Part shown: piece after piece, positions 18,101-26,240 of the stretch
Numbering within the stretch: the first letter of the stretch is position 1
Layout of the letters: every line of letters starts with the position of its first letter
Assembly: GCA_016699735.1 (NCBI GenBank)
Contig: CP065008.1
Location: forward strand, 1,550,001-1,614,000
Reading direction: 5' to 3'
DNA length: 64,000 nt
Origin: Alphaproteobacteria bacterium
GTDB lineage: Bacteria > Pseudomonadota > Alphaproteobacteria > Micavibrionales > Micavibrionaceae
The notes under the pieces: model-generated
The model's database searches: none
The model's input: the letters and a program-made list of their open reading frames with translations, nothing else
Told to the model about the DNA's origin: nothing
Made by a program: the position numbers and the translations under genes

Positions 18101-18429
18101 GCGGTGAGGAGGAAATAACACCCAAGGAACTGACGCCGCAGGATATCCTCCAGCAGGTGCTTGACCCGGAGCCTCAGCCCGAGCCTGCCGCGCCGAAGCC
18201 GCAGCCTGAACCCGTTCCGGCACCGGCGGAGCCACCGCCGCAGGATGTAGAGTCCATCGTGAAGGAAGTCCTCCAACCCGAACCGCAACCGGAAGCACAA
18301 CCGCCGCAGGAAGAACCAGCGCCCGTAGCCGAGGAGCCGCAGGCCCAGCCGCCGCAGGAGGAGCAAAAACCCGAGGAAATCAAACCCGAGGACGTCGTGG
18401 AGGATGTGCTGAAAGGGTTGCTGCAGTAA
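15196..18429 (+). CDS. AsmA family protein
   Basis: A 1077-residue envelope protein with one N-terminal membrane anchor (about 4-25), the AsmA start (MDWNQYKGQAQQQVKTYTG, GDIGFTILPSPR) and long beta-rich repeats typical of AsmA/VPS13-like bridge proteins, with the C-terminal AsmA_2 block (GTVTGGDIVLNGVDVTRFAEAL, FDTLDGNYVIREGVV). Such proteins are thought to span the periplasm and carry phospholipids to the outer membrane. The last 100 or so residues are an unusual Pro/Glu/Gln-rich tail with PEPQPEP-type repeats ending in DVVEDVLKGLLQ. GAGGAG precedes the ATG. The stop abuts the stop of the convergent membrane-protein gene with no spacer. Confidence 0.88.
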   Translation: MKRALIIVPFVLVVLLAVALVAPGFMDWNQYKGQAQQQVKTYTGLDLELAGDIGFTILPSPRFMAEGVTIKAPEGSKSETLVAFERLDVNVDLMPLLSQKVSIKYITLVKPHVNLEMLEAGKLNAMTPELEALAGGEQQDQSQSAKTLTPAISLDKIVIDDGQFSYYDHKTKAETLIRNINADLMAKTLFGPYQAKGSLFYEGNSADFDLQAEKFDARAQQLNPKLKLTLQPGDIELSYAGTLNFKETVGGQGALSLNIPNVAKALEQNKISGIKGLNVPLKVKGLLTADTQKADYRDFELSLGENAFTGSFGALLDPLKYALELKTQKSVKIAELLPDLAMFKNGTFNLKIEGDKNTTKIHEGEIKLDDHEFSLSGAYTPQTKSGRPLAVVDFSTAVLDVDMLSAKMPASQDQSGDLESSLRSAAIPFDMDLNLNAKKLKYKGQNLENIGVKAKFRENAVSVSGLTLKNFAKSDITASGGIDNIRALSGMALNLSVDTADVQALAKALSVDASGLPKDMGKASIKAKLAGSADAMDMTANIAALNGELITQGKVKTPLQTPSVSGMTVQLKHKNMAEAMQKFSGAAEQDPNFKKPLDVYAKISQDGQTYTLAGLKGDLAGFTVQGDAKIDLTATKPYLSGDLKFGKVVLASSVTTGNAAQKSTAERWSKDTIDTAGLHAVNADINLSASSITYGPWPLEAPRMKLALKDGVMEITEMQAGLFEGRIAMSSTVKSANQPRQPVHIEAKSSLTDVSVARLVKALAGSQMIDASGKVSTELEITTSGTSPAALVYDLGGQGTVTGGDIVLNGVDVTRFAEALSDESKPGDSLLGLWKGTTKGGKTAFDTLDGNYVIREGVVTIQKLDLDGPEANIATTGTVNLPKWTLSTKHKITVKPQGDVPADIPPFEMAFSGPLDNPAQTFGQGVMQDYLNRKINRKFEKLLTDKLGLPGEEKKKPAKGQPQEVLPSSGEEEITPKELTPQDILQQVLDPEPQPEPAAPKPQPEPVPAPAEPPPQDVESIVKEVLQPEPQPEAQPPQEEPAPVAEEPQAQPPQEEQKPEEIKPEDVVEDVLKGLLQ

Positions 18430-19245
18430 CTATGGCAGAACTTCTGTTAGAGGGTCATAACAAAGTACTCGGAGCCCAGTGAGAAGAAAGATATCAATTA
18501 AGAGAAACAACACGACAAGGGTCAGAAAAACAAAAGCCGTAAAATGAGGCCTATAAGACCTATTAAGAAAAGTATAGGCCACGAGTTCTGTAAGCATCAA
18601 AAAGCCCAGCAGAGAAAAAAACAACATTTGTGAATGTGTTTCACAAACCACGCCTAAAAAAACGCGATCTAAAAAACCACTGAGATAAGCAAAAAAATCA
18701 AGAATGGCAGTAATAGTTATCCCAATCAAACTAACTGCAGCAAGCTTTTGGTCATGGTGATAGCGTAAAGAACGGCTTGATATGAGCGAAAGTAGGACAA
18801 AAGGAGTAAACAAAAATAAAAATAGGCTTACTATGTTTGGTATCAGCCAAGTGATTGTCCCAAAGAAATGGTCTGAAAAAGCAGCAAAAACAATATCAAT
18901 TGCTGGAGCCACTATAAAAAGAAAACATACGCCCCCGAATATAATTGGCTGAAAGTAATATTCGACAAATGAATTTACAACATTTTGCTTATAGTAAAGC
19001 GCATAAAACCAACGCCCTCTTTGTAACAAGAACATAACAAAGAAAAACAGCAAATAAGGATTAATAACTTCTGTAAAAATTGAAGGCACAAAAGGGTAAT
19101 CGAGTTTCCTGCCCCCCAGAACTTTATGCACGAATGCAAAAGCAGCTATAAGCGCCCAATAAAAAAACCAGAGAAATAAGATAAAAGCGCAGAACTTAAA
19201 AAACTCCTTAAAGCCTTTTCGGTTCTCAGCATTCATAAAATTCAA
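18430..19245 (-). CDS. multi-pass membrane protein, unknown function
   Basis: A 271-residue hydrophobic protein with about seven membrane segments, rich in Phe and Leu, with basic or aromatic loops. I do not recognise the family. The gene is clearly more AT-rich than its neighbours. Its start overlaps the stop of the ribbon-helix-helix gene by 4 bases, so the two are translated together. The stop is immediately next to the asmA stop. The composition suggests later acquisition. Confidence 0.7.
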   Translation of the reverse strand: MNFMNAENRKGFKEFFKFCAFILFLWFFYWALIAAFAFVHKVLGGRKLDYPFVPSIFTEVINPYLLFFFVMFLLQRGRWFYALYYKQNVVNSFVEYYFQPIIFGGVCFLFIVAPAIDIVFAAFSDHFFGTITWLIPNIVSLFLFLFTPFVLLSLISSRSLRYHHDQKLAAVSLIGITITAILDFFAYLSGFLDRVFLGVVCETHSQMLFFSLLGFLMLTELVAYTFLNRSYRPHFTAFVFLTLVVLFLLIDIFLLTGLRVLCYDPLTEVLP

Positions 19246-19442
19246 TCCCCCTTTTGCTTAAGCACAAAAACCCGGATCGCGCTCGACAAATTCGCGCCGC
19301 TCCGCCCTGCGTCGATGTCCGTGATGATCTGGTTCAGGCTCTGCCCGCGCCGCTCGGCTATGACCTTCAGCGCGTCCCAGAACTCATCCTCCAGCGTCAC
19401 GCTGGTCGGATGCCCGGAAACGAGGACGGAGCGCTTTTTCAT
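19242..19442 (-). CDS. ribbon-helix-helix domain protein
   Basis: A 66-residue protein of the RHH_4 type: the strand GHPTSVTLEDEFWDALKVIAE, then RGQSLNQIITDID, GRSGANLSSAIRVFVL. Members are small and widespread in alphaproteobacteria and bind DNA as dimers through the beta ribbon. It may regulate its own operon (methyltransferase-like, RHH, membrane protein), since it starts 3 bases after the upstream stop and overlaps the next start. Confidence 0.88.
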   Translation of the reverse strand: MKKRSVLVSGHPTSVTLEDEFWDALKVIAERRGQSLNQIITDIDAGRSGANLSSAIRVFVLKQKGD

Positions 19443-19445
19443 GTC

Positions 19446-20249
19446 TCAGTCTTTTTCGAAGACCAGAACCGTATGATGCGGCTCCATGAAATGGCTCTCG
19501 CGGTAATTCAGCCGCCATCCGGCCTCCTCAATGCGCTGCGTCCACCCTTCCGCCGTATCGTAATTCCCGGGCAGGGGCGTGTCATGCGTGGCCGGATCCT
19601 GCAGCAGGCGATGAAAAAGATATTCATGCATGAATTGCACGGCCCGGTCCTGCGCCTGTTCGTCCGGCGTCTTTCCGACCGTGGTATTTTCCAGAACCAC
19701 AAGTCTGTCCGTGACTTTTGAACTGACGCTCCGCAGGATTTCATCGGCCCGCTCCGGCGCCTCGTGGTGCAGCACGTTGTTGAGAACGGCGGCAGAAAAG
19801 CTTCCCGAAAGCCCGTCAGTGTTTTCGGATTCGGTTACCTTTAGGTCATTCCGGTTGGAAACAAGCCGCTCGTGGTGCGGCGAGATATTGGCGACAGACC
19901 CCCCCTTCATATCCATCATTCGGACCATGATCTGGCCGGAAAACGCCTTAGCCCGCCGTTGCAGCATATCCGCAAAACTATCCCCCACCGTCGCCGCGCC
20001 GATATATTTCGTTTCGGCGGGCATCGCCCGGAGGTTCCTATAAATTTCATGTTCTGTCCGGCGGAGATCCCAGCCGGGGCGTTCAAGACATAAGAGGGTG
20101 TCGTTCGCAAGCGCCGAAGCCATGAACGGCGCCACGCCCAGTTGCTGGAAAAAACGCGTGTAATCCTCCGCTACGACCTGCCGGATAGTTTCGTTCGCCA
20201 GAACCTCCTTGATCCGCTCAAGCAATACGCTGTGATCCTGTGGCTGCAT
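19446..20249 (-). CDS. SAM-dependent methyltransferase-like protein
   Basis: A 267-residue soluble protein. The C-terminal half resembles class I methyltransferases of the Methyltransf_11 type: GSFSAAVLNNVLHHE (post-motif I), ERADEILRSVSSKVTDRLVVLENTTVG (helix plus strand 5) and a final beta hairpin with ESHFMEPHHTVLVFEKD. A canonical GxGxG motif I is not evident; the nearest is YIGAATVGDSF. Substrate unknown. First gene of a tight three-gene minus-strand operon with the RHH and membrane-protein genes. Confidence 0.62.
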   Translation of the reverse strand: MQPQDHSVLLERIKEVLANETIRQVVAEDYTRFFQQLGVAPFMASALANDTLLCLERPGWDLRRTEHEIYRNLRAMPAETKYIGAATVGDSFADMLQRRAKAFSGQIMVRMMDMKGGSVANISPHHERLVSNRNDLKVTESENTDGLSGSFSAAVLNNVLHHEAPERADEILRSVSSKVTDRLVVLENTTVGKTPDEQAQDRAVQFMHEYLFHRLLQDPATHDTPLPGNYDTAEGWTQRIEEAGWRLNYRESHFMEPHHTVLVFEKD

Positions 20250-20326
20250 AATACTCCTCGTCCCCGCAAGAGTAGGGCGGGATGAAAGAAAAAAGCAAGA
20301 AAATCAGGCTAAGGGACTGAGAAAAC

Positions 20327-21751
20327 TCAATCTCTCGGCTTGATCATATCAATGGGCTTAACCCACTGCGCGAACTGCTCGGCCGTCAGAAGCCCCAGCG
20401 CAATCGCGGCATCCTTGAGGGAGGTGCCTTCCGCATGGGCCTTCTTGGCGATCTTCGCCGCATTATCGTATCCGATATGAGGGTTGAGAGCCGTGACGAG
20501 CATGAGGCTCTCATTCACCAGCTTTTCGATACGGGCGGTATTCGCCTCGATCCCGACCACGCAATTATCAGTAAAACTGTTGCACCCGTCGGCGATCAGC
20601 CGGAGGGATTGCAGCACGTTATAAATGATAACAGGCTTAAACACGTTGAGTTCGAAATGCCCGTTCGATCCGCCGATCGTCACGGCGACATGATTGCCCA
20701 TCACCTGCGCGCACACCATGGTCAACGCCTCGCACTGCGTCGGGTTGACCTTGCCGGGCATAATGGAGGAGCCGGGCTCGTTCTCCGGCAAATTGATCTC
20801 CCCAAATCCGCAGCGCGGACCGGAGCCGAGCAGGCGCACATCGTTGGCAATCTTCATCAGCGAGGCGGCCAGGACGTTCAGAGCGCCCGACGCCTCGACC
20901 AGTGCGTCATGCGCCGCCAGCGCCTCGAATTTATTCTCCGCTGTGCGAAACGCAAGGTCCGTAATTTTCGAAACATTCTCGGAAAATTTTTCGGCGAACC
21001 CCGCCTTGCAGTTGATTCCAGTTCCTACAGCCGTTCCGCCCTGTGCCAGTTCCAGCAATCGCGGCAACACGGCCTGAACCCGGGCGATCCCGTATTCAAT
21101 CTGCTTGGCATAGCCGGAAAACTCCTGCCCCAGAGTCAACGGCGTGGCGTCCTGCAAATGCGTCCGCCCGATCTTGACGATATCCTTGAAATCCTTGGCC
21201 TTACCGTCCAGCGCCTTGTGCAGATGCTGCAGGGCAGGGATGAGTTCGTGATGGATCTGCTCAACCGCCGAAATATGCATCACGGTCGGAAACGTATCGT
21301 TGGACGACTGCCCCATATTCACATGGTCGTTGGGATGGACGGGCTTCTTGCTGCCCATCTGCCCGCCGAGAATTTCAATCGCACGGTTGGAGATCACCTC
21401 GTTCGCATTCATGTTAGTCTGCGTTCCCGAACCCGTCTGCCAGACGACCAGAGGAAATTCGTCGTCATGTGTGCCGTCGATCACCTCCTCAGCGGCAGCG
21501 ACTATCGCTTCGCCGATTTTTGAATCCAGAACGCCCAGTTGCATATTGGTAAGGGCAGAGGCTTTTTTCTGAACCCCCAAAGCGCGGATCAGAGGTTTGG
21601 GCATCCGCTCACCGCCGATTTTGAAATTCCCGAGCGAGCGCTGTGTCTGCGCCCCCCAGTAACGGTCGGCGGGGACGTCGATCGGACCGAACGAATCGGT
21701 CTCTGTGCGGGTGGAACTCCCGGTTGTTTTGCTAACAGCAGTTTTTGTCAT
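20327..21751 (-). CDS. fumC: fumarate hydratase class II
   Basis: A 474-residue TCA-cycle enzyme that interconverts fumarate and malate. The family signature GSSIMPGKVNP is present, with TGSGTQTNMNANEV, HPNDHVNMGQSSND and GRTHLQDATPLTLGQE around the active site. The length is normal for class II enzymes (about 460-475), with a short N-terminal extension before DSFGPIDVP. The start overlaps the end of purK by 20 bases, an unusual pairing that suggests co-transcription. Confidence 0.97.
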   Translation of the reverse strand: MTKTAVSKTTGSSTRTETDSFGPIDVPADRYWGAQTQRSLGNFKIGGERMPKPLIRALGVQKKASALTNMQLGVLDSKIGEAIVAAAEEVIDGTHDDEFPLVVWQTGSGTQTNMNANEVISNRAIEILGGQMGSKKPVHPNDHVNMGQSSNDTFPTVMHISAVEQIHHELIPALQHLHKALDGKAKDFKDIVKIGRTHLQDATPLTLGQEFSGYAKQIEYGIARVQAVLPRLLELAQGGTAVGTGINCKAGFAEKFSENVSKITDLAFRTAENKFEALAAHDALVEASGALNVLAASLMKIANDVRLLGSGPRCGFGEINLPENEPGSSIMPGKVNPTQCEALTMVCAQVMGNHVAVTIGGSNGHFELNVFKPVIIYNVLQSLRLIADGCNSFTDNCVVGIEANTARIEKLVNESLMLVTALNPHIGYDNAAKIAKKAHAEGTSLKDAAIALGLLTAEQFAQWVKPIDMIKPRD

Positions 21752-22835
21752 CTTTTCTTTCCTCCAGAAATGTCACATGGCCCATTTTGCGTCCTTCCCG
21801 GACATCTTGCTTGCCGTACAAATGAAGGCAAGCGTTTTTTTGATTGAGGTATTTTTCGGAATCCAGCACATCGGCGCCGATCAGGTTCAGCATGACCGCA
21901 TCGGAATGACGCTCGGGCGACCCAACCGGAAATCCGCAAACCGTTCGGATATGCTGATCGAACTGGGAAACTGCACAGGCGTCGATTGTCCAATGCCCGG
22001 AATTATGGGTCCGCGGCGCGATTTCATTGGCCAGAAGCCGACCGTTGCGGGTCACAAAAAACTCAACGGTCAAAACGCCCACAAGGTCAACCGCTTCAGC
22101 GACCAGCCTGGTGATCTGCACGGCCTTCGCACAAAGCTCCAGATTATGAGGGGCAGGGACGGTTGTCCGGTGCAGGATATGGTTCCGGTGTTCATTGAGC
22201 ATCGGCCCGTAAACGGCTGTTTTTCCGGCGCGGTCTCTGGCTACTATGACAGAAACCTCGTCCGTAAAAGAAATGCCATCCTCAAGAATGAGTTGAACTT
22301 CAGAATGAGATTCTAGAAACGCAAACAAACCGCGATTATCGTTAATTCCCGAAGCCGGACAGAAAATTTGCCCCTTGCCATCGTAACCGAACCGGGTGGT
22401 CTTCAAGACAAACGAATCGCTTCTCCAGCCTTGCACCGCCTCCGTAATATCCTCAAGGGTCTGGACAGCCGTCCAGCGGGCCGTTTCAATGCCAAGGCCG
22501 TTGAGAAAGGCTTTTTCAGCCAGCCGATCCTGAGAAACTTCAAGAAGAGCCTTGGAGGGAAACACGGAGTTGGGTTTTAAGGAATTCAGAATATCGACGG
22601 TCGAAACGGGGATATTCTCAAATTCATAGGAAATGACGTCCGTGAGGTCCGATAAGGCTTTGAGAGCGAAATGATCCGCATAATCGGCCACAATCGTCTT
22701 CCACGCGACATGGGATGCAGGTGAATCATCCTCCGGCGAAAGCACCACGCATTTGATCCCAAGTCGTGCCGCCGCGAGGACGCTCATCCGCCCCAGCTGC
22801 CCCCCTCCCAGAATTCCTAATGTTTTGATAGACAT
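21732..22835 (-). CDS. purK: N5-carboxyaminoimidazole ribonucleotide synthase
   Basis: A 367-residue ATP-grasp enzyme that carboxylates AIR with ATP and bicarbonate in purine synthesis. It opens with GILGGGQLGRM and shows VISYEFENIP, the grasp loop region FVLKTTRFGYDGKGQ, and the ERPRTHNSGH-like segment as EIAPRTHNSGHWT. It sits 27 bases downstream of purE, its partner for the next step, and overlaps the fumC start. Confidence 0.96.
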   Translation of the reverse strand: MSIKTLGILGGGQLGRMSVLAAARLGIKCVVLSPEDDSPASHVAWKTIVADYADHFALKALSDLTDVISYEFENIPVSTVDILNSLKPNSVFPSKALLEVSQDRLAEKAFLNGLGIETARWTAVQTLEDITEAVQGWRSDSFVLKTTRFGYDGKGQIFCPASGINDNRGLFAFLESHSEVQLILEDGISFTDEVSVIVARDRAGKTAVYGPMLNEHRNHILHRTTVPAPHNLELCAKAVQITRLVAEAVDLVGVLTVEFFVTRNGRLLANEIAPRTHNSGHWTIDACAVSQFDQHIRTVCGFPVGSPERHSDAVMLNLIGADVLDSEKYLNQKNACLHLYGKQDVREGRKMGHVTFLEERKDDKNCC

Positions 22836-22862
22836 ATCTTTGTGGATAAGCTGTGCCTGTTG

Positions 22863-23357
22863 CTATTCGGGAAACTCGGCAACGTCGCGGGTCTGCTTCT
22901 CCCGATAGGCTTTCAGCCTCTCGCAAAGCGCGGGATCGGCAAGAGAGAGGATGGAGGCAGCAAGAAGTCCGGCGTTTTTGGCGCCTGAAGGACCGATAGC
23001 CAGTGTCCCGACGGGAATACCCCCCGGCATCTGGACGATGGAAAGCAGACTGTCCATGCCCCTGAGTGCTCTGCTTTTAACGGGTACGCCCAGAACAGGC
23101 AAATGCGTCAGACTGGCGACCATGCCCGGAAGGTGCGCGGCACCGCCAGCGCCGGCGATAACGACCTTAATGCCTCGGCTTTCCGCGTTTTTGGCGTAAT
23201 CAGCCATACGCTCGGGCGTCCGGTGCGCCGAAACGATCCGGCACTCATGCGGGATAGCCAGTTCTTTAAGAATGAGATGGGCACCCTCAAGGGTCTCCCA
23301 GTCGCTCTGAGACCCCATAAGAACACCGACAAGAGGACTTTTATCCGGCTGTATCAC
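22863..23357 (-). CDS. purE: N5-CAIR mutase
   Basis: A 164-residue class I PurE that converts N5-CAIR to CAIR. It shows VGVLMGSQSDWETLEGA, the SAHRTPERM motif with the catalytic His, and GAAHLPGMVASLT and GTLAIGPSGAKNAGLLA. It works with the adjacent purK product. Same strand and close spacing indicate a purE-purK(-fumC) operon. Confidence 0.97.
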   Translation of the reverse strand: MIQPDKSPLVGVLMGSQSDWETLEGAHLILKELAIPHECRIVSAHRTPERMADYAKNAESRGIKVVIAGAGGAAHLPGMVASLTHLPVLGVPVKSRALRGMDSLLSIVQMPGGIPVGTLAIGPSGAKNAGLLAASILSLADPALCERLKAYREKQTRDVAEFPE

Positions 23358-23406
23358 CAGCCGTTTATAGCAAAAGGAAGGGAAAAAGCAACGGGATAAG
23401 GCCGAC

Positions 23407-23628
23407 TCAGGCGATAATATCGTCGATGAGAGAACTCTGCAGCTTCTGGATCATATCCTTCAGCCAGAGCTTCTTTTTCTTGAGTTGCTGAAGGTGCAGC
23501 AGATTAACGGGCTTATCGCCCTCTGTCGCAAGCTGAATCAGCTCATCAAGCGCTTGATGCTCGCTCTTGTATTCCGCGAGTTTTACGCGCAAATCCTCTT
23601 GATCTTCCATGAGAAAAAAATCGTACAT
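23407..23628 (-). CDS. YdcH/DUF465 family small protein
   Basis: A 73-residue, highly charged helical-hairpin protein with the DUF465 pattern: LAEYKSEHQALDELIQ, then HLQQLKKKKLWLKDMIQKL. The family is common in proteobacteria and its role is unknown. The start may be 23628 (MYDFFL) or 23610 (MEDQEDL). It lies upstream of purE on the same strand (49 bases) and is divergent from the phosphofructokinase gene. Confidence 0.85.
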   Translation of the reverse strand: MYDFFLMEDQEDLRVKLAEYKSEHQALDELIQLATEGDKPVNLLHLQQLKKKKLWLKDMIQKLQSSLIDDIIA

Positions 23629-23811
23629 TCGATATAAACTTTAAAAAATAATGGTATCACATAATCCTTTGTTTATTAACACAAAATACGCAATTTTACA
23701 AAAAAATCTTATGTCTGAGGGGGAATTGCAGGGAAGGGGCGTTCCCTGTAAGGAAATAAGGGGAGTGTTCGCGAGGGCTTCAGGAAAATAATAATTTTTA
23801 GGAAAAAAATC

Positions 23812-24891
23812 ATGACAAAGAAGATAGCCATTTTTACCAGCGGCGGCGACTGCGCCGGCCTGAACGCCGTGATGCGGTCGGTCGTAATCGCTGCGGATCG
23901 GCTGGGATGGAAGGTGATCGGGGTAGAAAACGGCACGGCTGGCCTTCTGGAGGAAAAGCCCGAATACAGGGTTTTGACGCCAAAAGACTTTGACACTGCA
24001 ATCATGCGCCTCGGCGGTACGATTCTCGGGACAACAAATTCGCGCAACCCCTTTGAATACAAAATGCCGGACGGCCGGGTTATAGACCGCTCGGACGAGT
24101 TGATAACTGCTTTTAAAGCCTTGGAAATTGATTATGTCATCGGAATCGGCGGAGATGGCAGCTTCAGCATACTCAACAGGCTGATGAAAAAAGGCGGCTT
24201 GAAATTTATAGGAATCCCCAAAACCATTGATAACGACCTGAATCTGACGGATTACGCCGTGGGCTTCGATACCGCGGTAGCGGTGGCAACCGAAGCGTTG
24301 GACAGGCTGCAACCCACGGCGGCCAGCCATGACCGGGTCATGGTGCTGGAGGTGATGGGCCGCGATGCGGGCCATATCGCTCTGACGGCGGGCATAGCGG
24401 GCGGGGCGGACGTCATTTTGATCCCCGAGATACCCTATAGCGTGGAGAAGATCGCCGCAAAAATCCGGGCCGTAAAGCAAAGCGGCAGAAACTTCGCCCT
24501 CGTAATCGTTTCTGAGGCCGTTAAAACTCCCGACGGCAGGAAATTTGAGGTGGTTTATCACGGCGGTGAAACCCGTTACGGGGGAATCGGCGAGTATCTG
24601 GGTGTAAAAATCGCGCAAGCCACAGAATCCGAGACCCGCGTCACGGTTCTGGGGCACGTGCAAAGGGGCGCAAGCCCGACCTGCAATGATCGTCTTTTAG
24701 CCTCGGCTCTGGGCGTAAAAGCTGTCGATTTGCTCAAAAAGGGGCAATTTGCCCGCATGGTCGCCTGGCAGAATATGAATGTCGTTGATGTTCCGATCGA
24801 ACAGGCGATACAAGAGTGCCGAACCGTAGATAAAGGCGGAATGCTCGTCAACACCGCCCGCTCGCTGGGGATTTCCTTTGGCGATCAATAG
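23812..24891 (+). CDS. 6-phosphofructokinase (group III, predicted ATP-dependent)
   Basis: A 359-residue PfkA-family enzyme that phosphorylates fructose 6-phosphate. It shows TSGGDCAGLNAV at the start, GGDGS at residues 113-117 and PKTIDND at 136-142. The position equivalent to E. coli Gly104 is Gly116, as in ATP enzymes; the position equivalent to Gly124 is Lys137, as in pyrophosphate enzymes. This Gly/Lys pairing is known from the mixed-substrate group III PFKs, some shown to use ATP. Fructose 6-phosphate contacts (MGRDAGHIA, HVQRGASPT) are intact. It is transcribed alone, 183 bases from the divergent ydcH-like gene. Confidence 0.9.
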   Translation: MTKKIAIFTSGGDCAGLNAVMRSVVIAADRLGWKVIGVENGTAGLLEEKPEYRVLTPKDFDTAIMRLGGTILGTTNSRNPFEYKMPDGRVIDRSDELITAFKALEIDYVIGIGGDGSFSILNRLMKKGGLKFIGIPKTIDNDLNLTDYAVGFDTAVAVATEALDRLQPTAASHDRVMVLEVMGRDAGHIALTAGIAGGADVILIPEIPYSVEKIAAKIRAVKQSGRNFALVIVSEAVKTPDGRKFEVVYHGGETRYGGIGEYLGVKIAQATESETRVTVLGHVQRGASPTCNDRLLASALGVKAVDLLKKGQFARMVAWQNMNVVDVPIEQAIQECRTVDKGGMLVNTARSLGISFGDQ

Positions 24892-25061
24892 AAAAAAAGG
24901 TAATATACCCCAGTTGGAGTGCGGCTTTGGCTGTTTATAACTGCAAAAGCTGGGAACTTATAGTGTTTTGAGACTTGCGGCCAGTGAAGAGTAGAGCTAA
25001 ACTTTCCCCCAAATTATTGATTTTCTTATCCTGTTACCCATTTGAAAGGGTCTGATTTCTT

Positions 25062-25595
25062 ATGCTCTACGTACAACAATCGCTGGGGCCGGACGAGGAG
25101 CTAGTCCATATTGGCCAGTTTCACTGGATGTACACGGTCGGGGCGTTTTTCTCGATTATCTGGAGTCTCCTTCTAGGGGTGGTAATTATTATCGGTGCGA
25201 TAAAGCTTTATATTATTTTCGGTAATGAACCTATGAAAAATGCAGGGGTAATGGAATCCATTTTGATTCTTCATCCAGTTATTCGCCTCGGGGCTTTTTT
25301 AGTCTTCATATTTGGTTTGCTAAAATTCGCGCACATGATGGTCGTTAAGGCCACGACGGAAATTGCAATTACAAACAACCGTTTGATTTTTAAGCGCGGG
25401 CTTGTAGCCCGGCAGGTTGGTGAAATCAACATCGACCGGATCGAAGGGGTGAACGTGTTGCAGACCATTATGGGAAGGGTATTCAACTACGGCCGTATCA
25501 TGGTGCGCGGTATGGGCGTGGGGGAGGTTGTCCTGCCTCCGATTGAAGACCCCATAGCATTCAGGAAGGCAATCGAAAAGGCAAAAGCGTTATGA
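25062..25595 (+). CDS. bPH2 domain membrane protein (first of a pair)
   Basis: A 177-residue protein with two membrane segments (about 24-48 and 68-92) followed by a bacterial PH (bPH2, YdbS/YdbT-type) domain: TTEIAITNNRLIFKRGLVARQVGEINIDRIEGVNV, then GRVFNYGRIMVRGMG. Such proteins are membrane-associated and of uncertain role. The stop overlaps the start of the second bPH2 gene by 4 bases. About 170 bases upstream (24892-25061) hold no gene that I can see. Confidence 0.85.
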   Translation: MLYVQQSLGPDEELVHIGQFHWMYTVGAFFSIIWSLLLGVVIIIGAIKLYIIFGNEPMKNAGVMESILILHPVIRLGAFLVFIFGLLKFAHMMVVKATTEIAITNNRLIFKRGLVARQVGEINIDRIEGVNVLQTIMGRVFNYGRIMVRGMGVGEVVLPPIEDPIAFRKAIEKAKAL

Positions 25596-26188
25596 CGGCA
25601 GCAGAAGAAAAAGCAACGAAAACGCCCGTTGGAACACGGCAACTATCCTTTCAGGATCAGGAGCTTAAGAGAATGATGGTCTCAGGGGAGGATGTGGTTC
25701 TCAGGGCCAAGCTTCATAATGCGATATACTGGAAATCCTTAGCTGTTATCATCATGGGTCTTATATTTTTGTTTTTTGTTGCACGGCCACTGGGGTACCT
25801 TCTATTGACTGTTGGGGCAATAATGGTAGCTCTCGCTATGATTACAAAACATTATCTCCTTCTGGCCATTACCAACAAACGCGTGCTGGCGCGTTACGGT
25901 CTGCTGCAGATGGATGTCGTGGACATCCGTTTTAGCAAAATTGAAAGTATTGACCTGGAGCGTATGCTTCCCGGCCATCTTTTCGGCTACGCCAGTGTTG
26001 TGGTGATGGGCACCGGCCAGCGCTTTATCCGCATCCCCTATATTGCCAACGCCGAGGCGTTCCGGCGTTATCACAACGAGATTACCTTGGTTCGCGAGGG
26101 AATCCACGAGGATGATGTAGGCGATCTGCCTGAGCCATCGTTGGAAGGTAAGGGCGCGAAGAAGAAGGCGGCCCGCCGGGGGAAGTAA
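25592..26188 (+). CDS. bPH2 domain membrane protein (second of a pair)
   Basis: A 198-residue relative of the preceding gene product, with two adjacent membrane segments (about 45-85) and a bPH2 domain (YLLLAITNKRVLARYGLLQMDVVDIRFSKIESIDLE, then GHLFGYASVVVMGTG). The C-terminus is basic (KGAKKKAARRGK). Translational coupling (ATGA overlap) suggests that the two products form a complex. ilvD starts 52 bases downstream. Confidence 0.85.
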   Translation: MTAAEEKATKTPVGTRQLSFQDQELKRMMVSGEDVVLRAKLHNAIYWKSLAVIIMGLIFLFFVARPLGYLLLTVGAIMVALAMITKHYLLLAITNKRVLARYGLLQMDVVDIRFSKIESIDLERMLPGHLFGYASVVVMGTGQRFIRIPYIANAEAFRRYHNEITLVREGIHEDDVGDLPEPSLEGKGAKKKAARRGK

Positions 26189-26240
26189 TATTTCGATGTC
26201 CTCTTGTCTAAGTTCATAAAAGACGTTATCCGTATTCGTC

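Noticed and set aside
24908..24954. Possible structured RNA between pfk and the bPH2 genes (CCCAG ... CTGGG)
   Set aside because: Only a 5-bp closing stem and weak inner pairing are visible, and the region resembles no known RNA or riboswitch.
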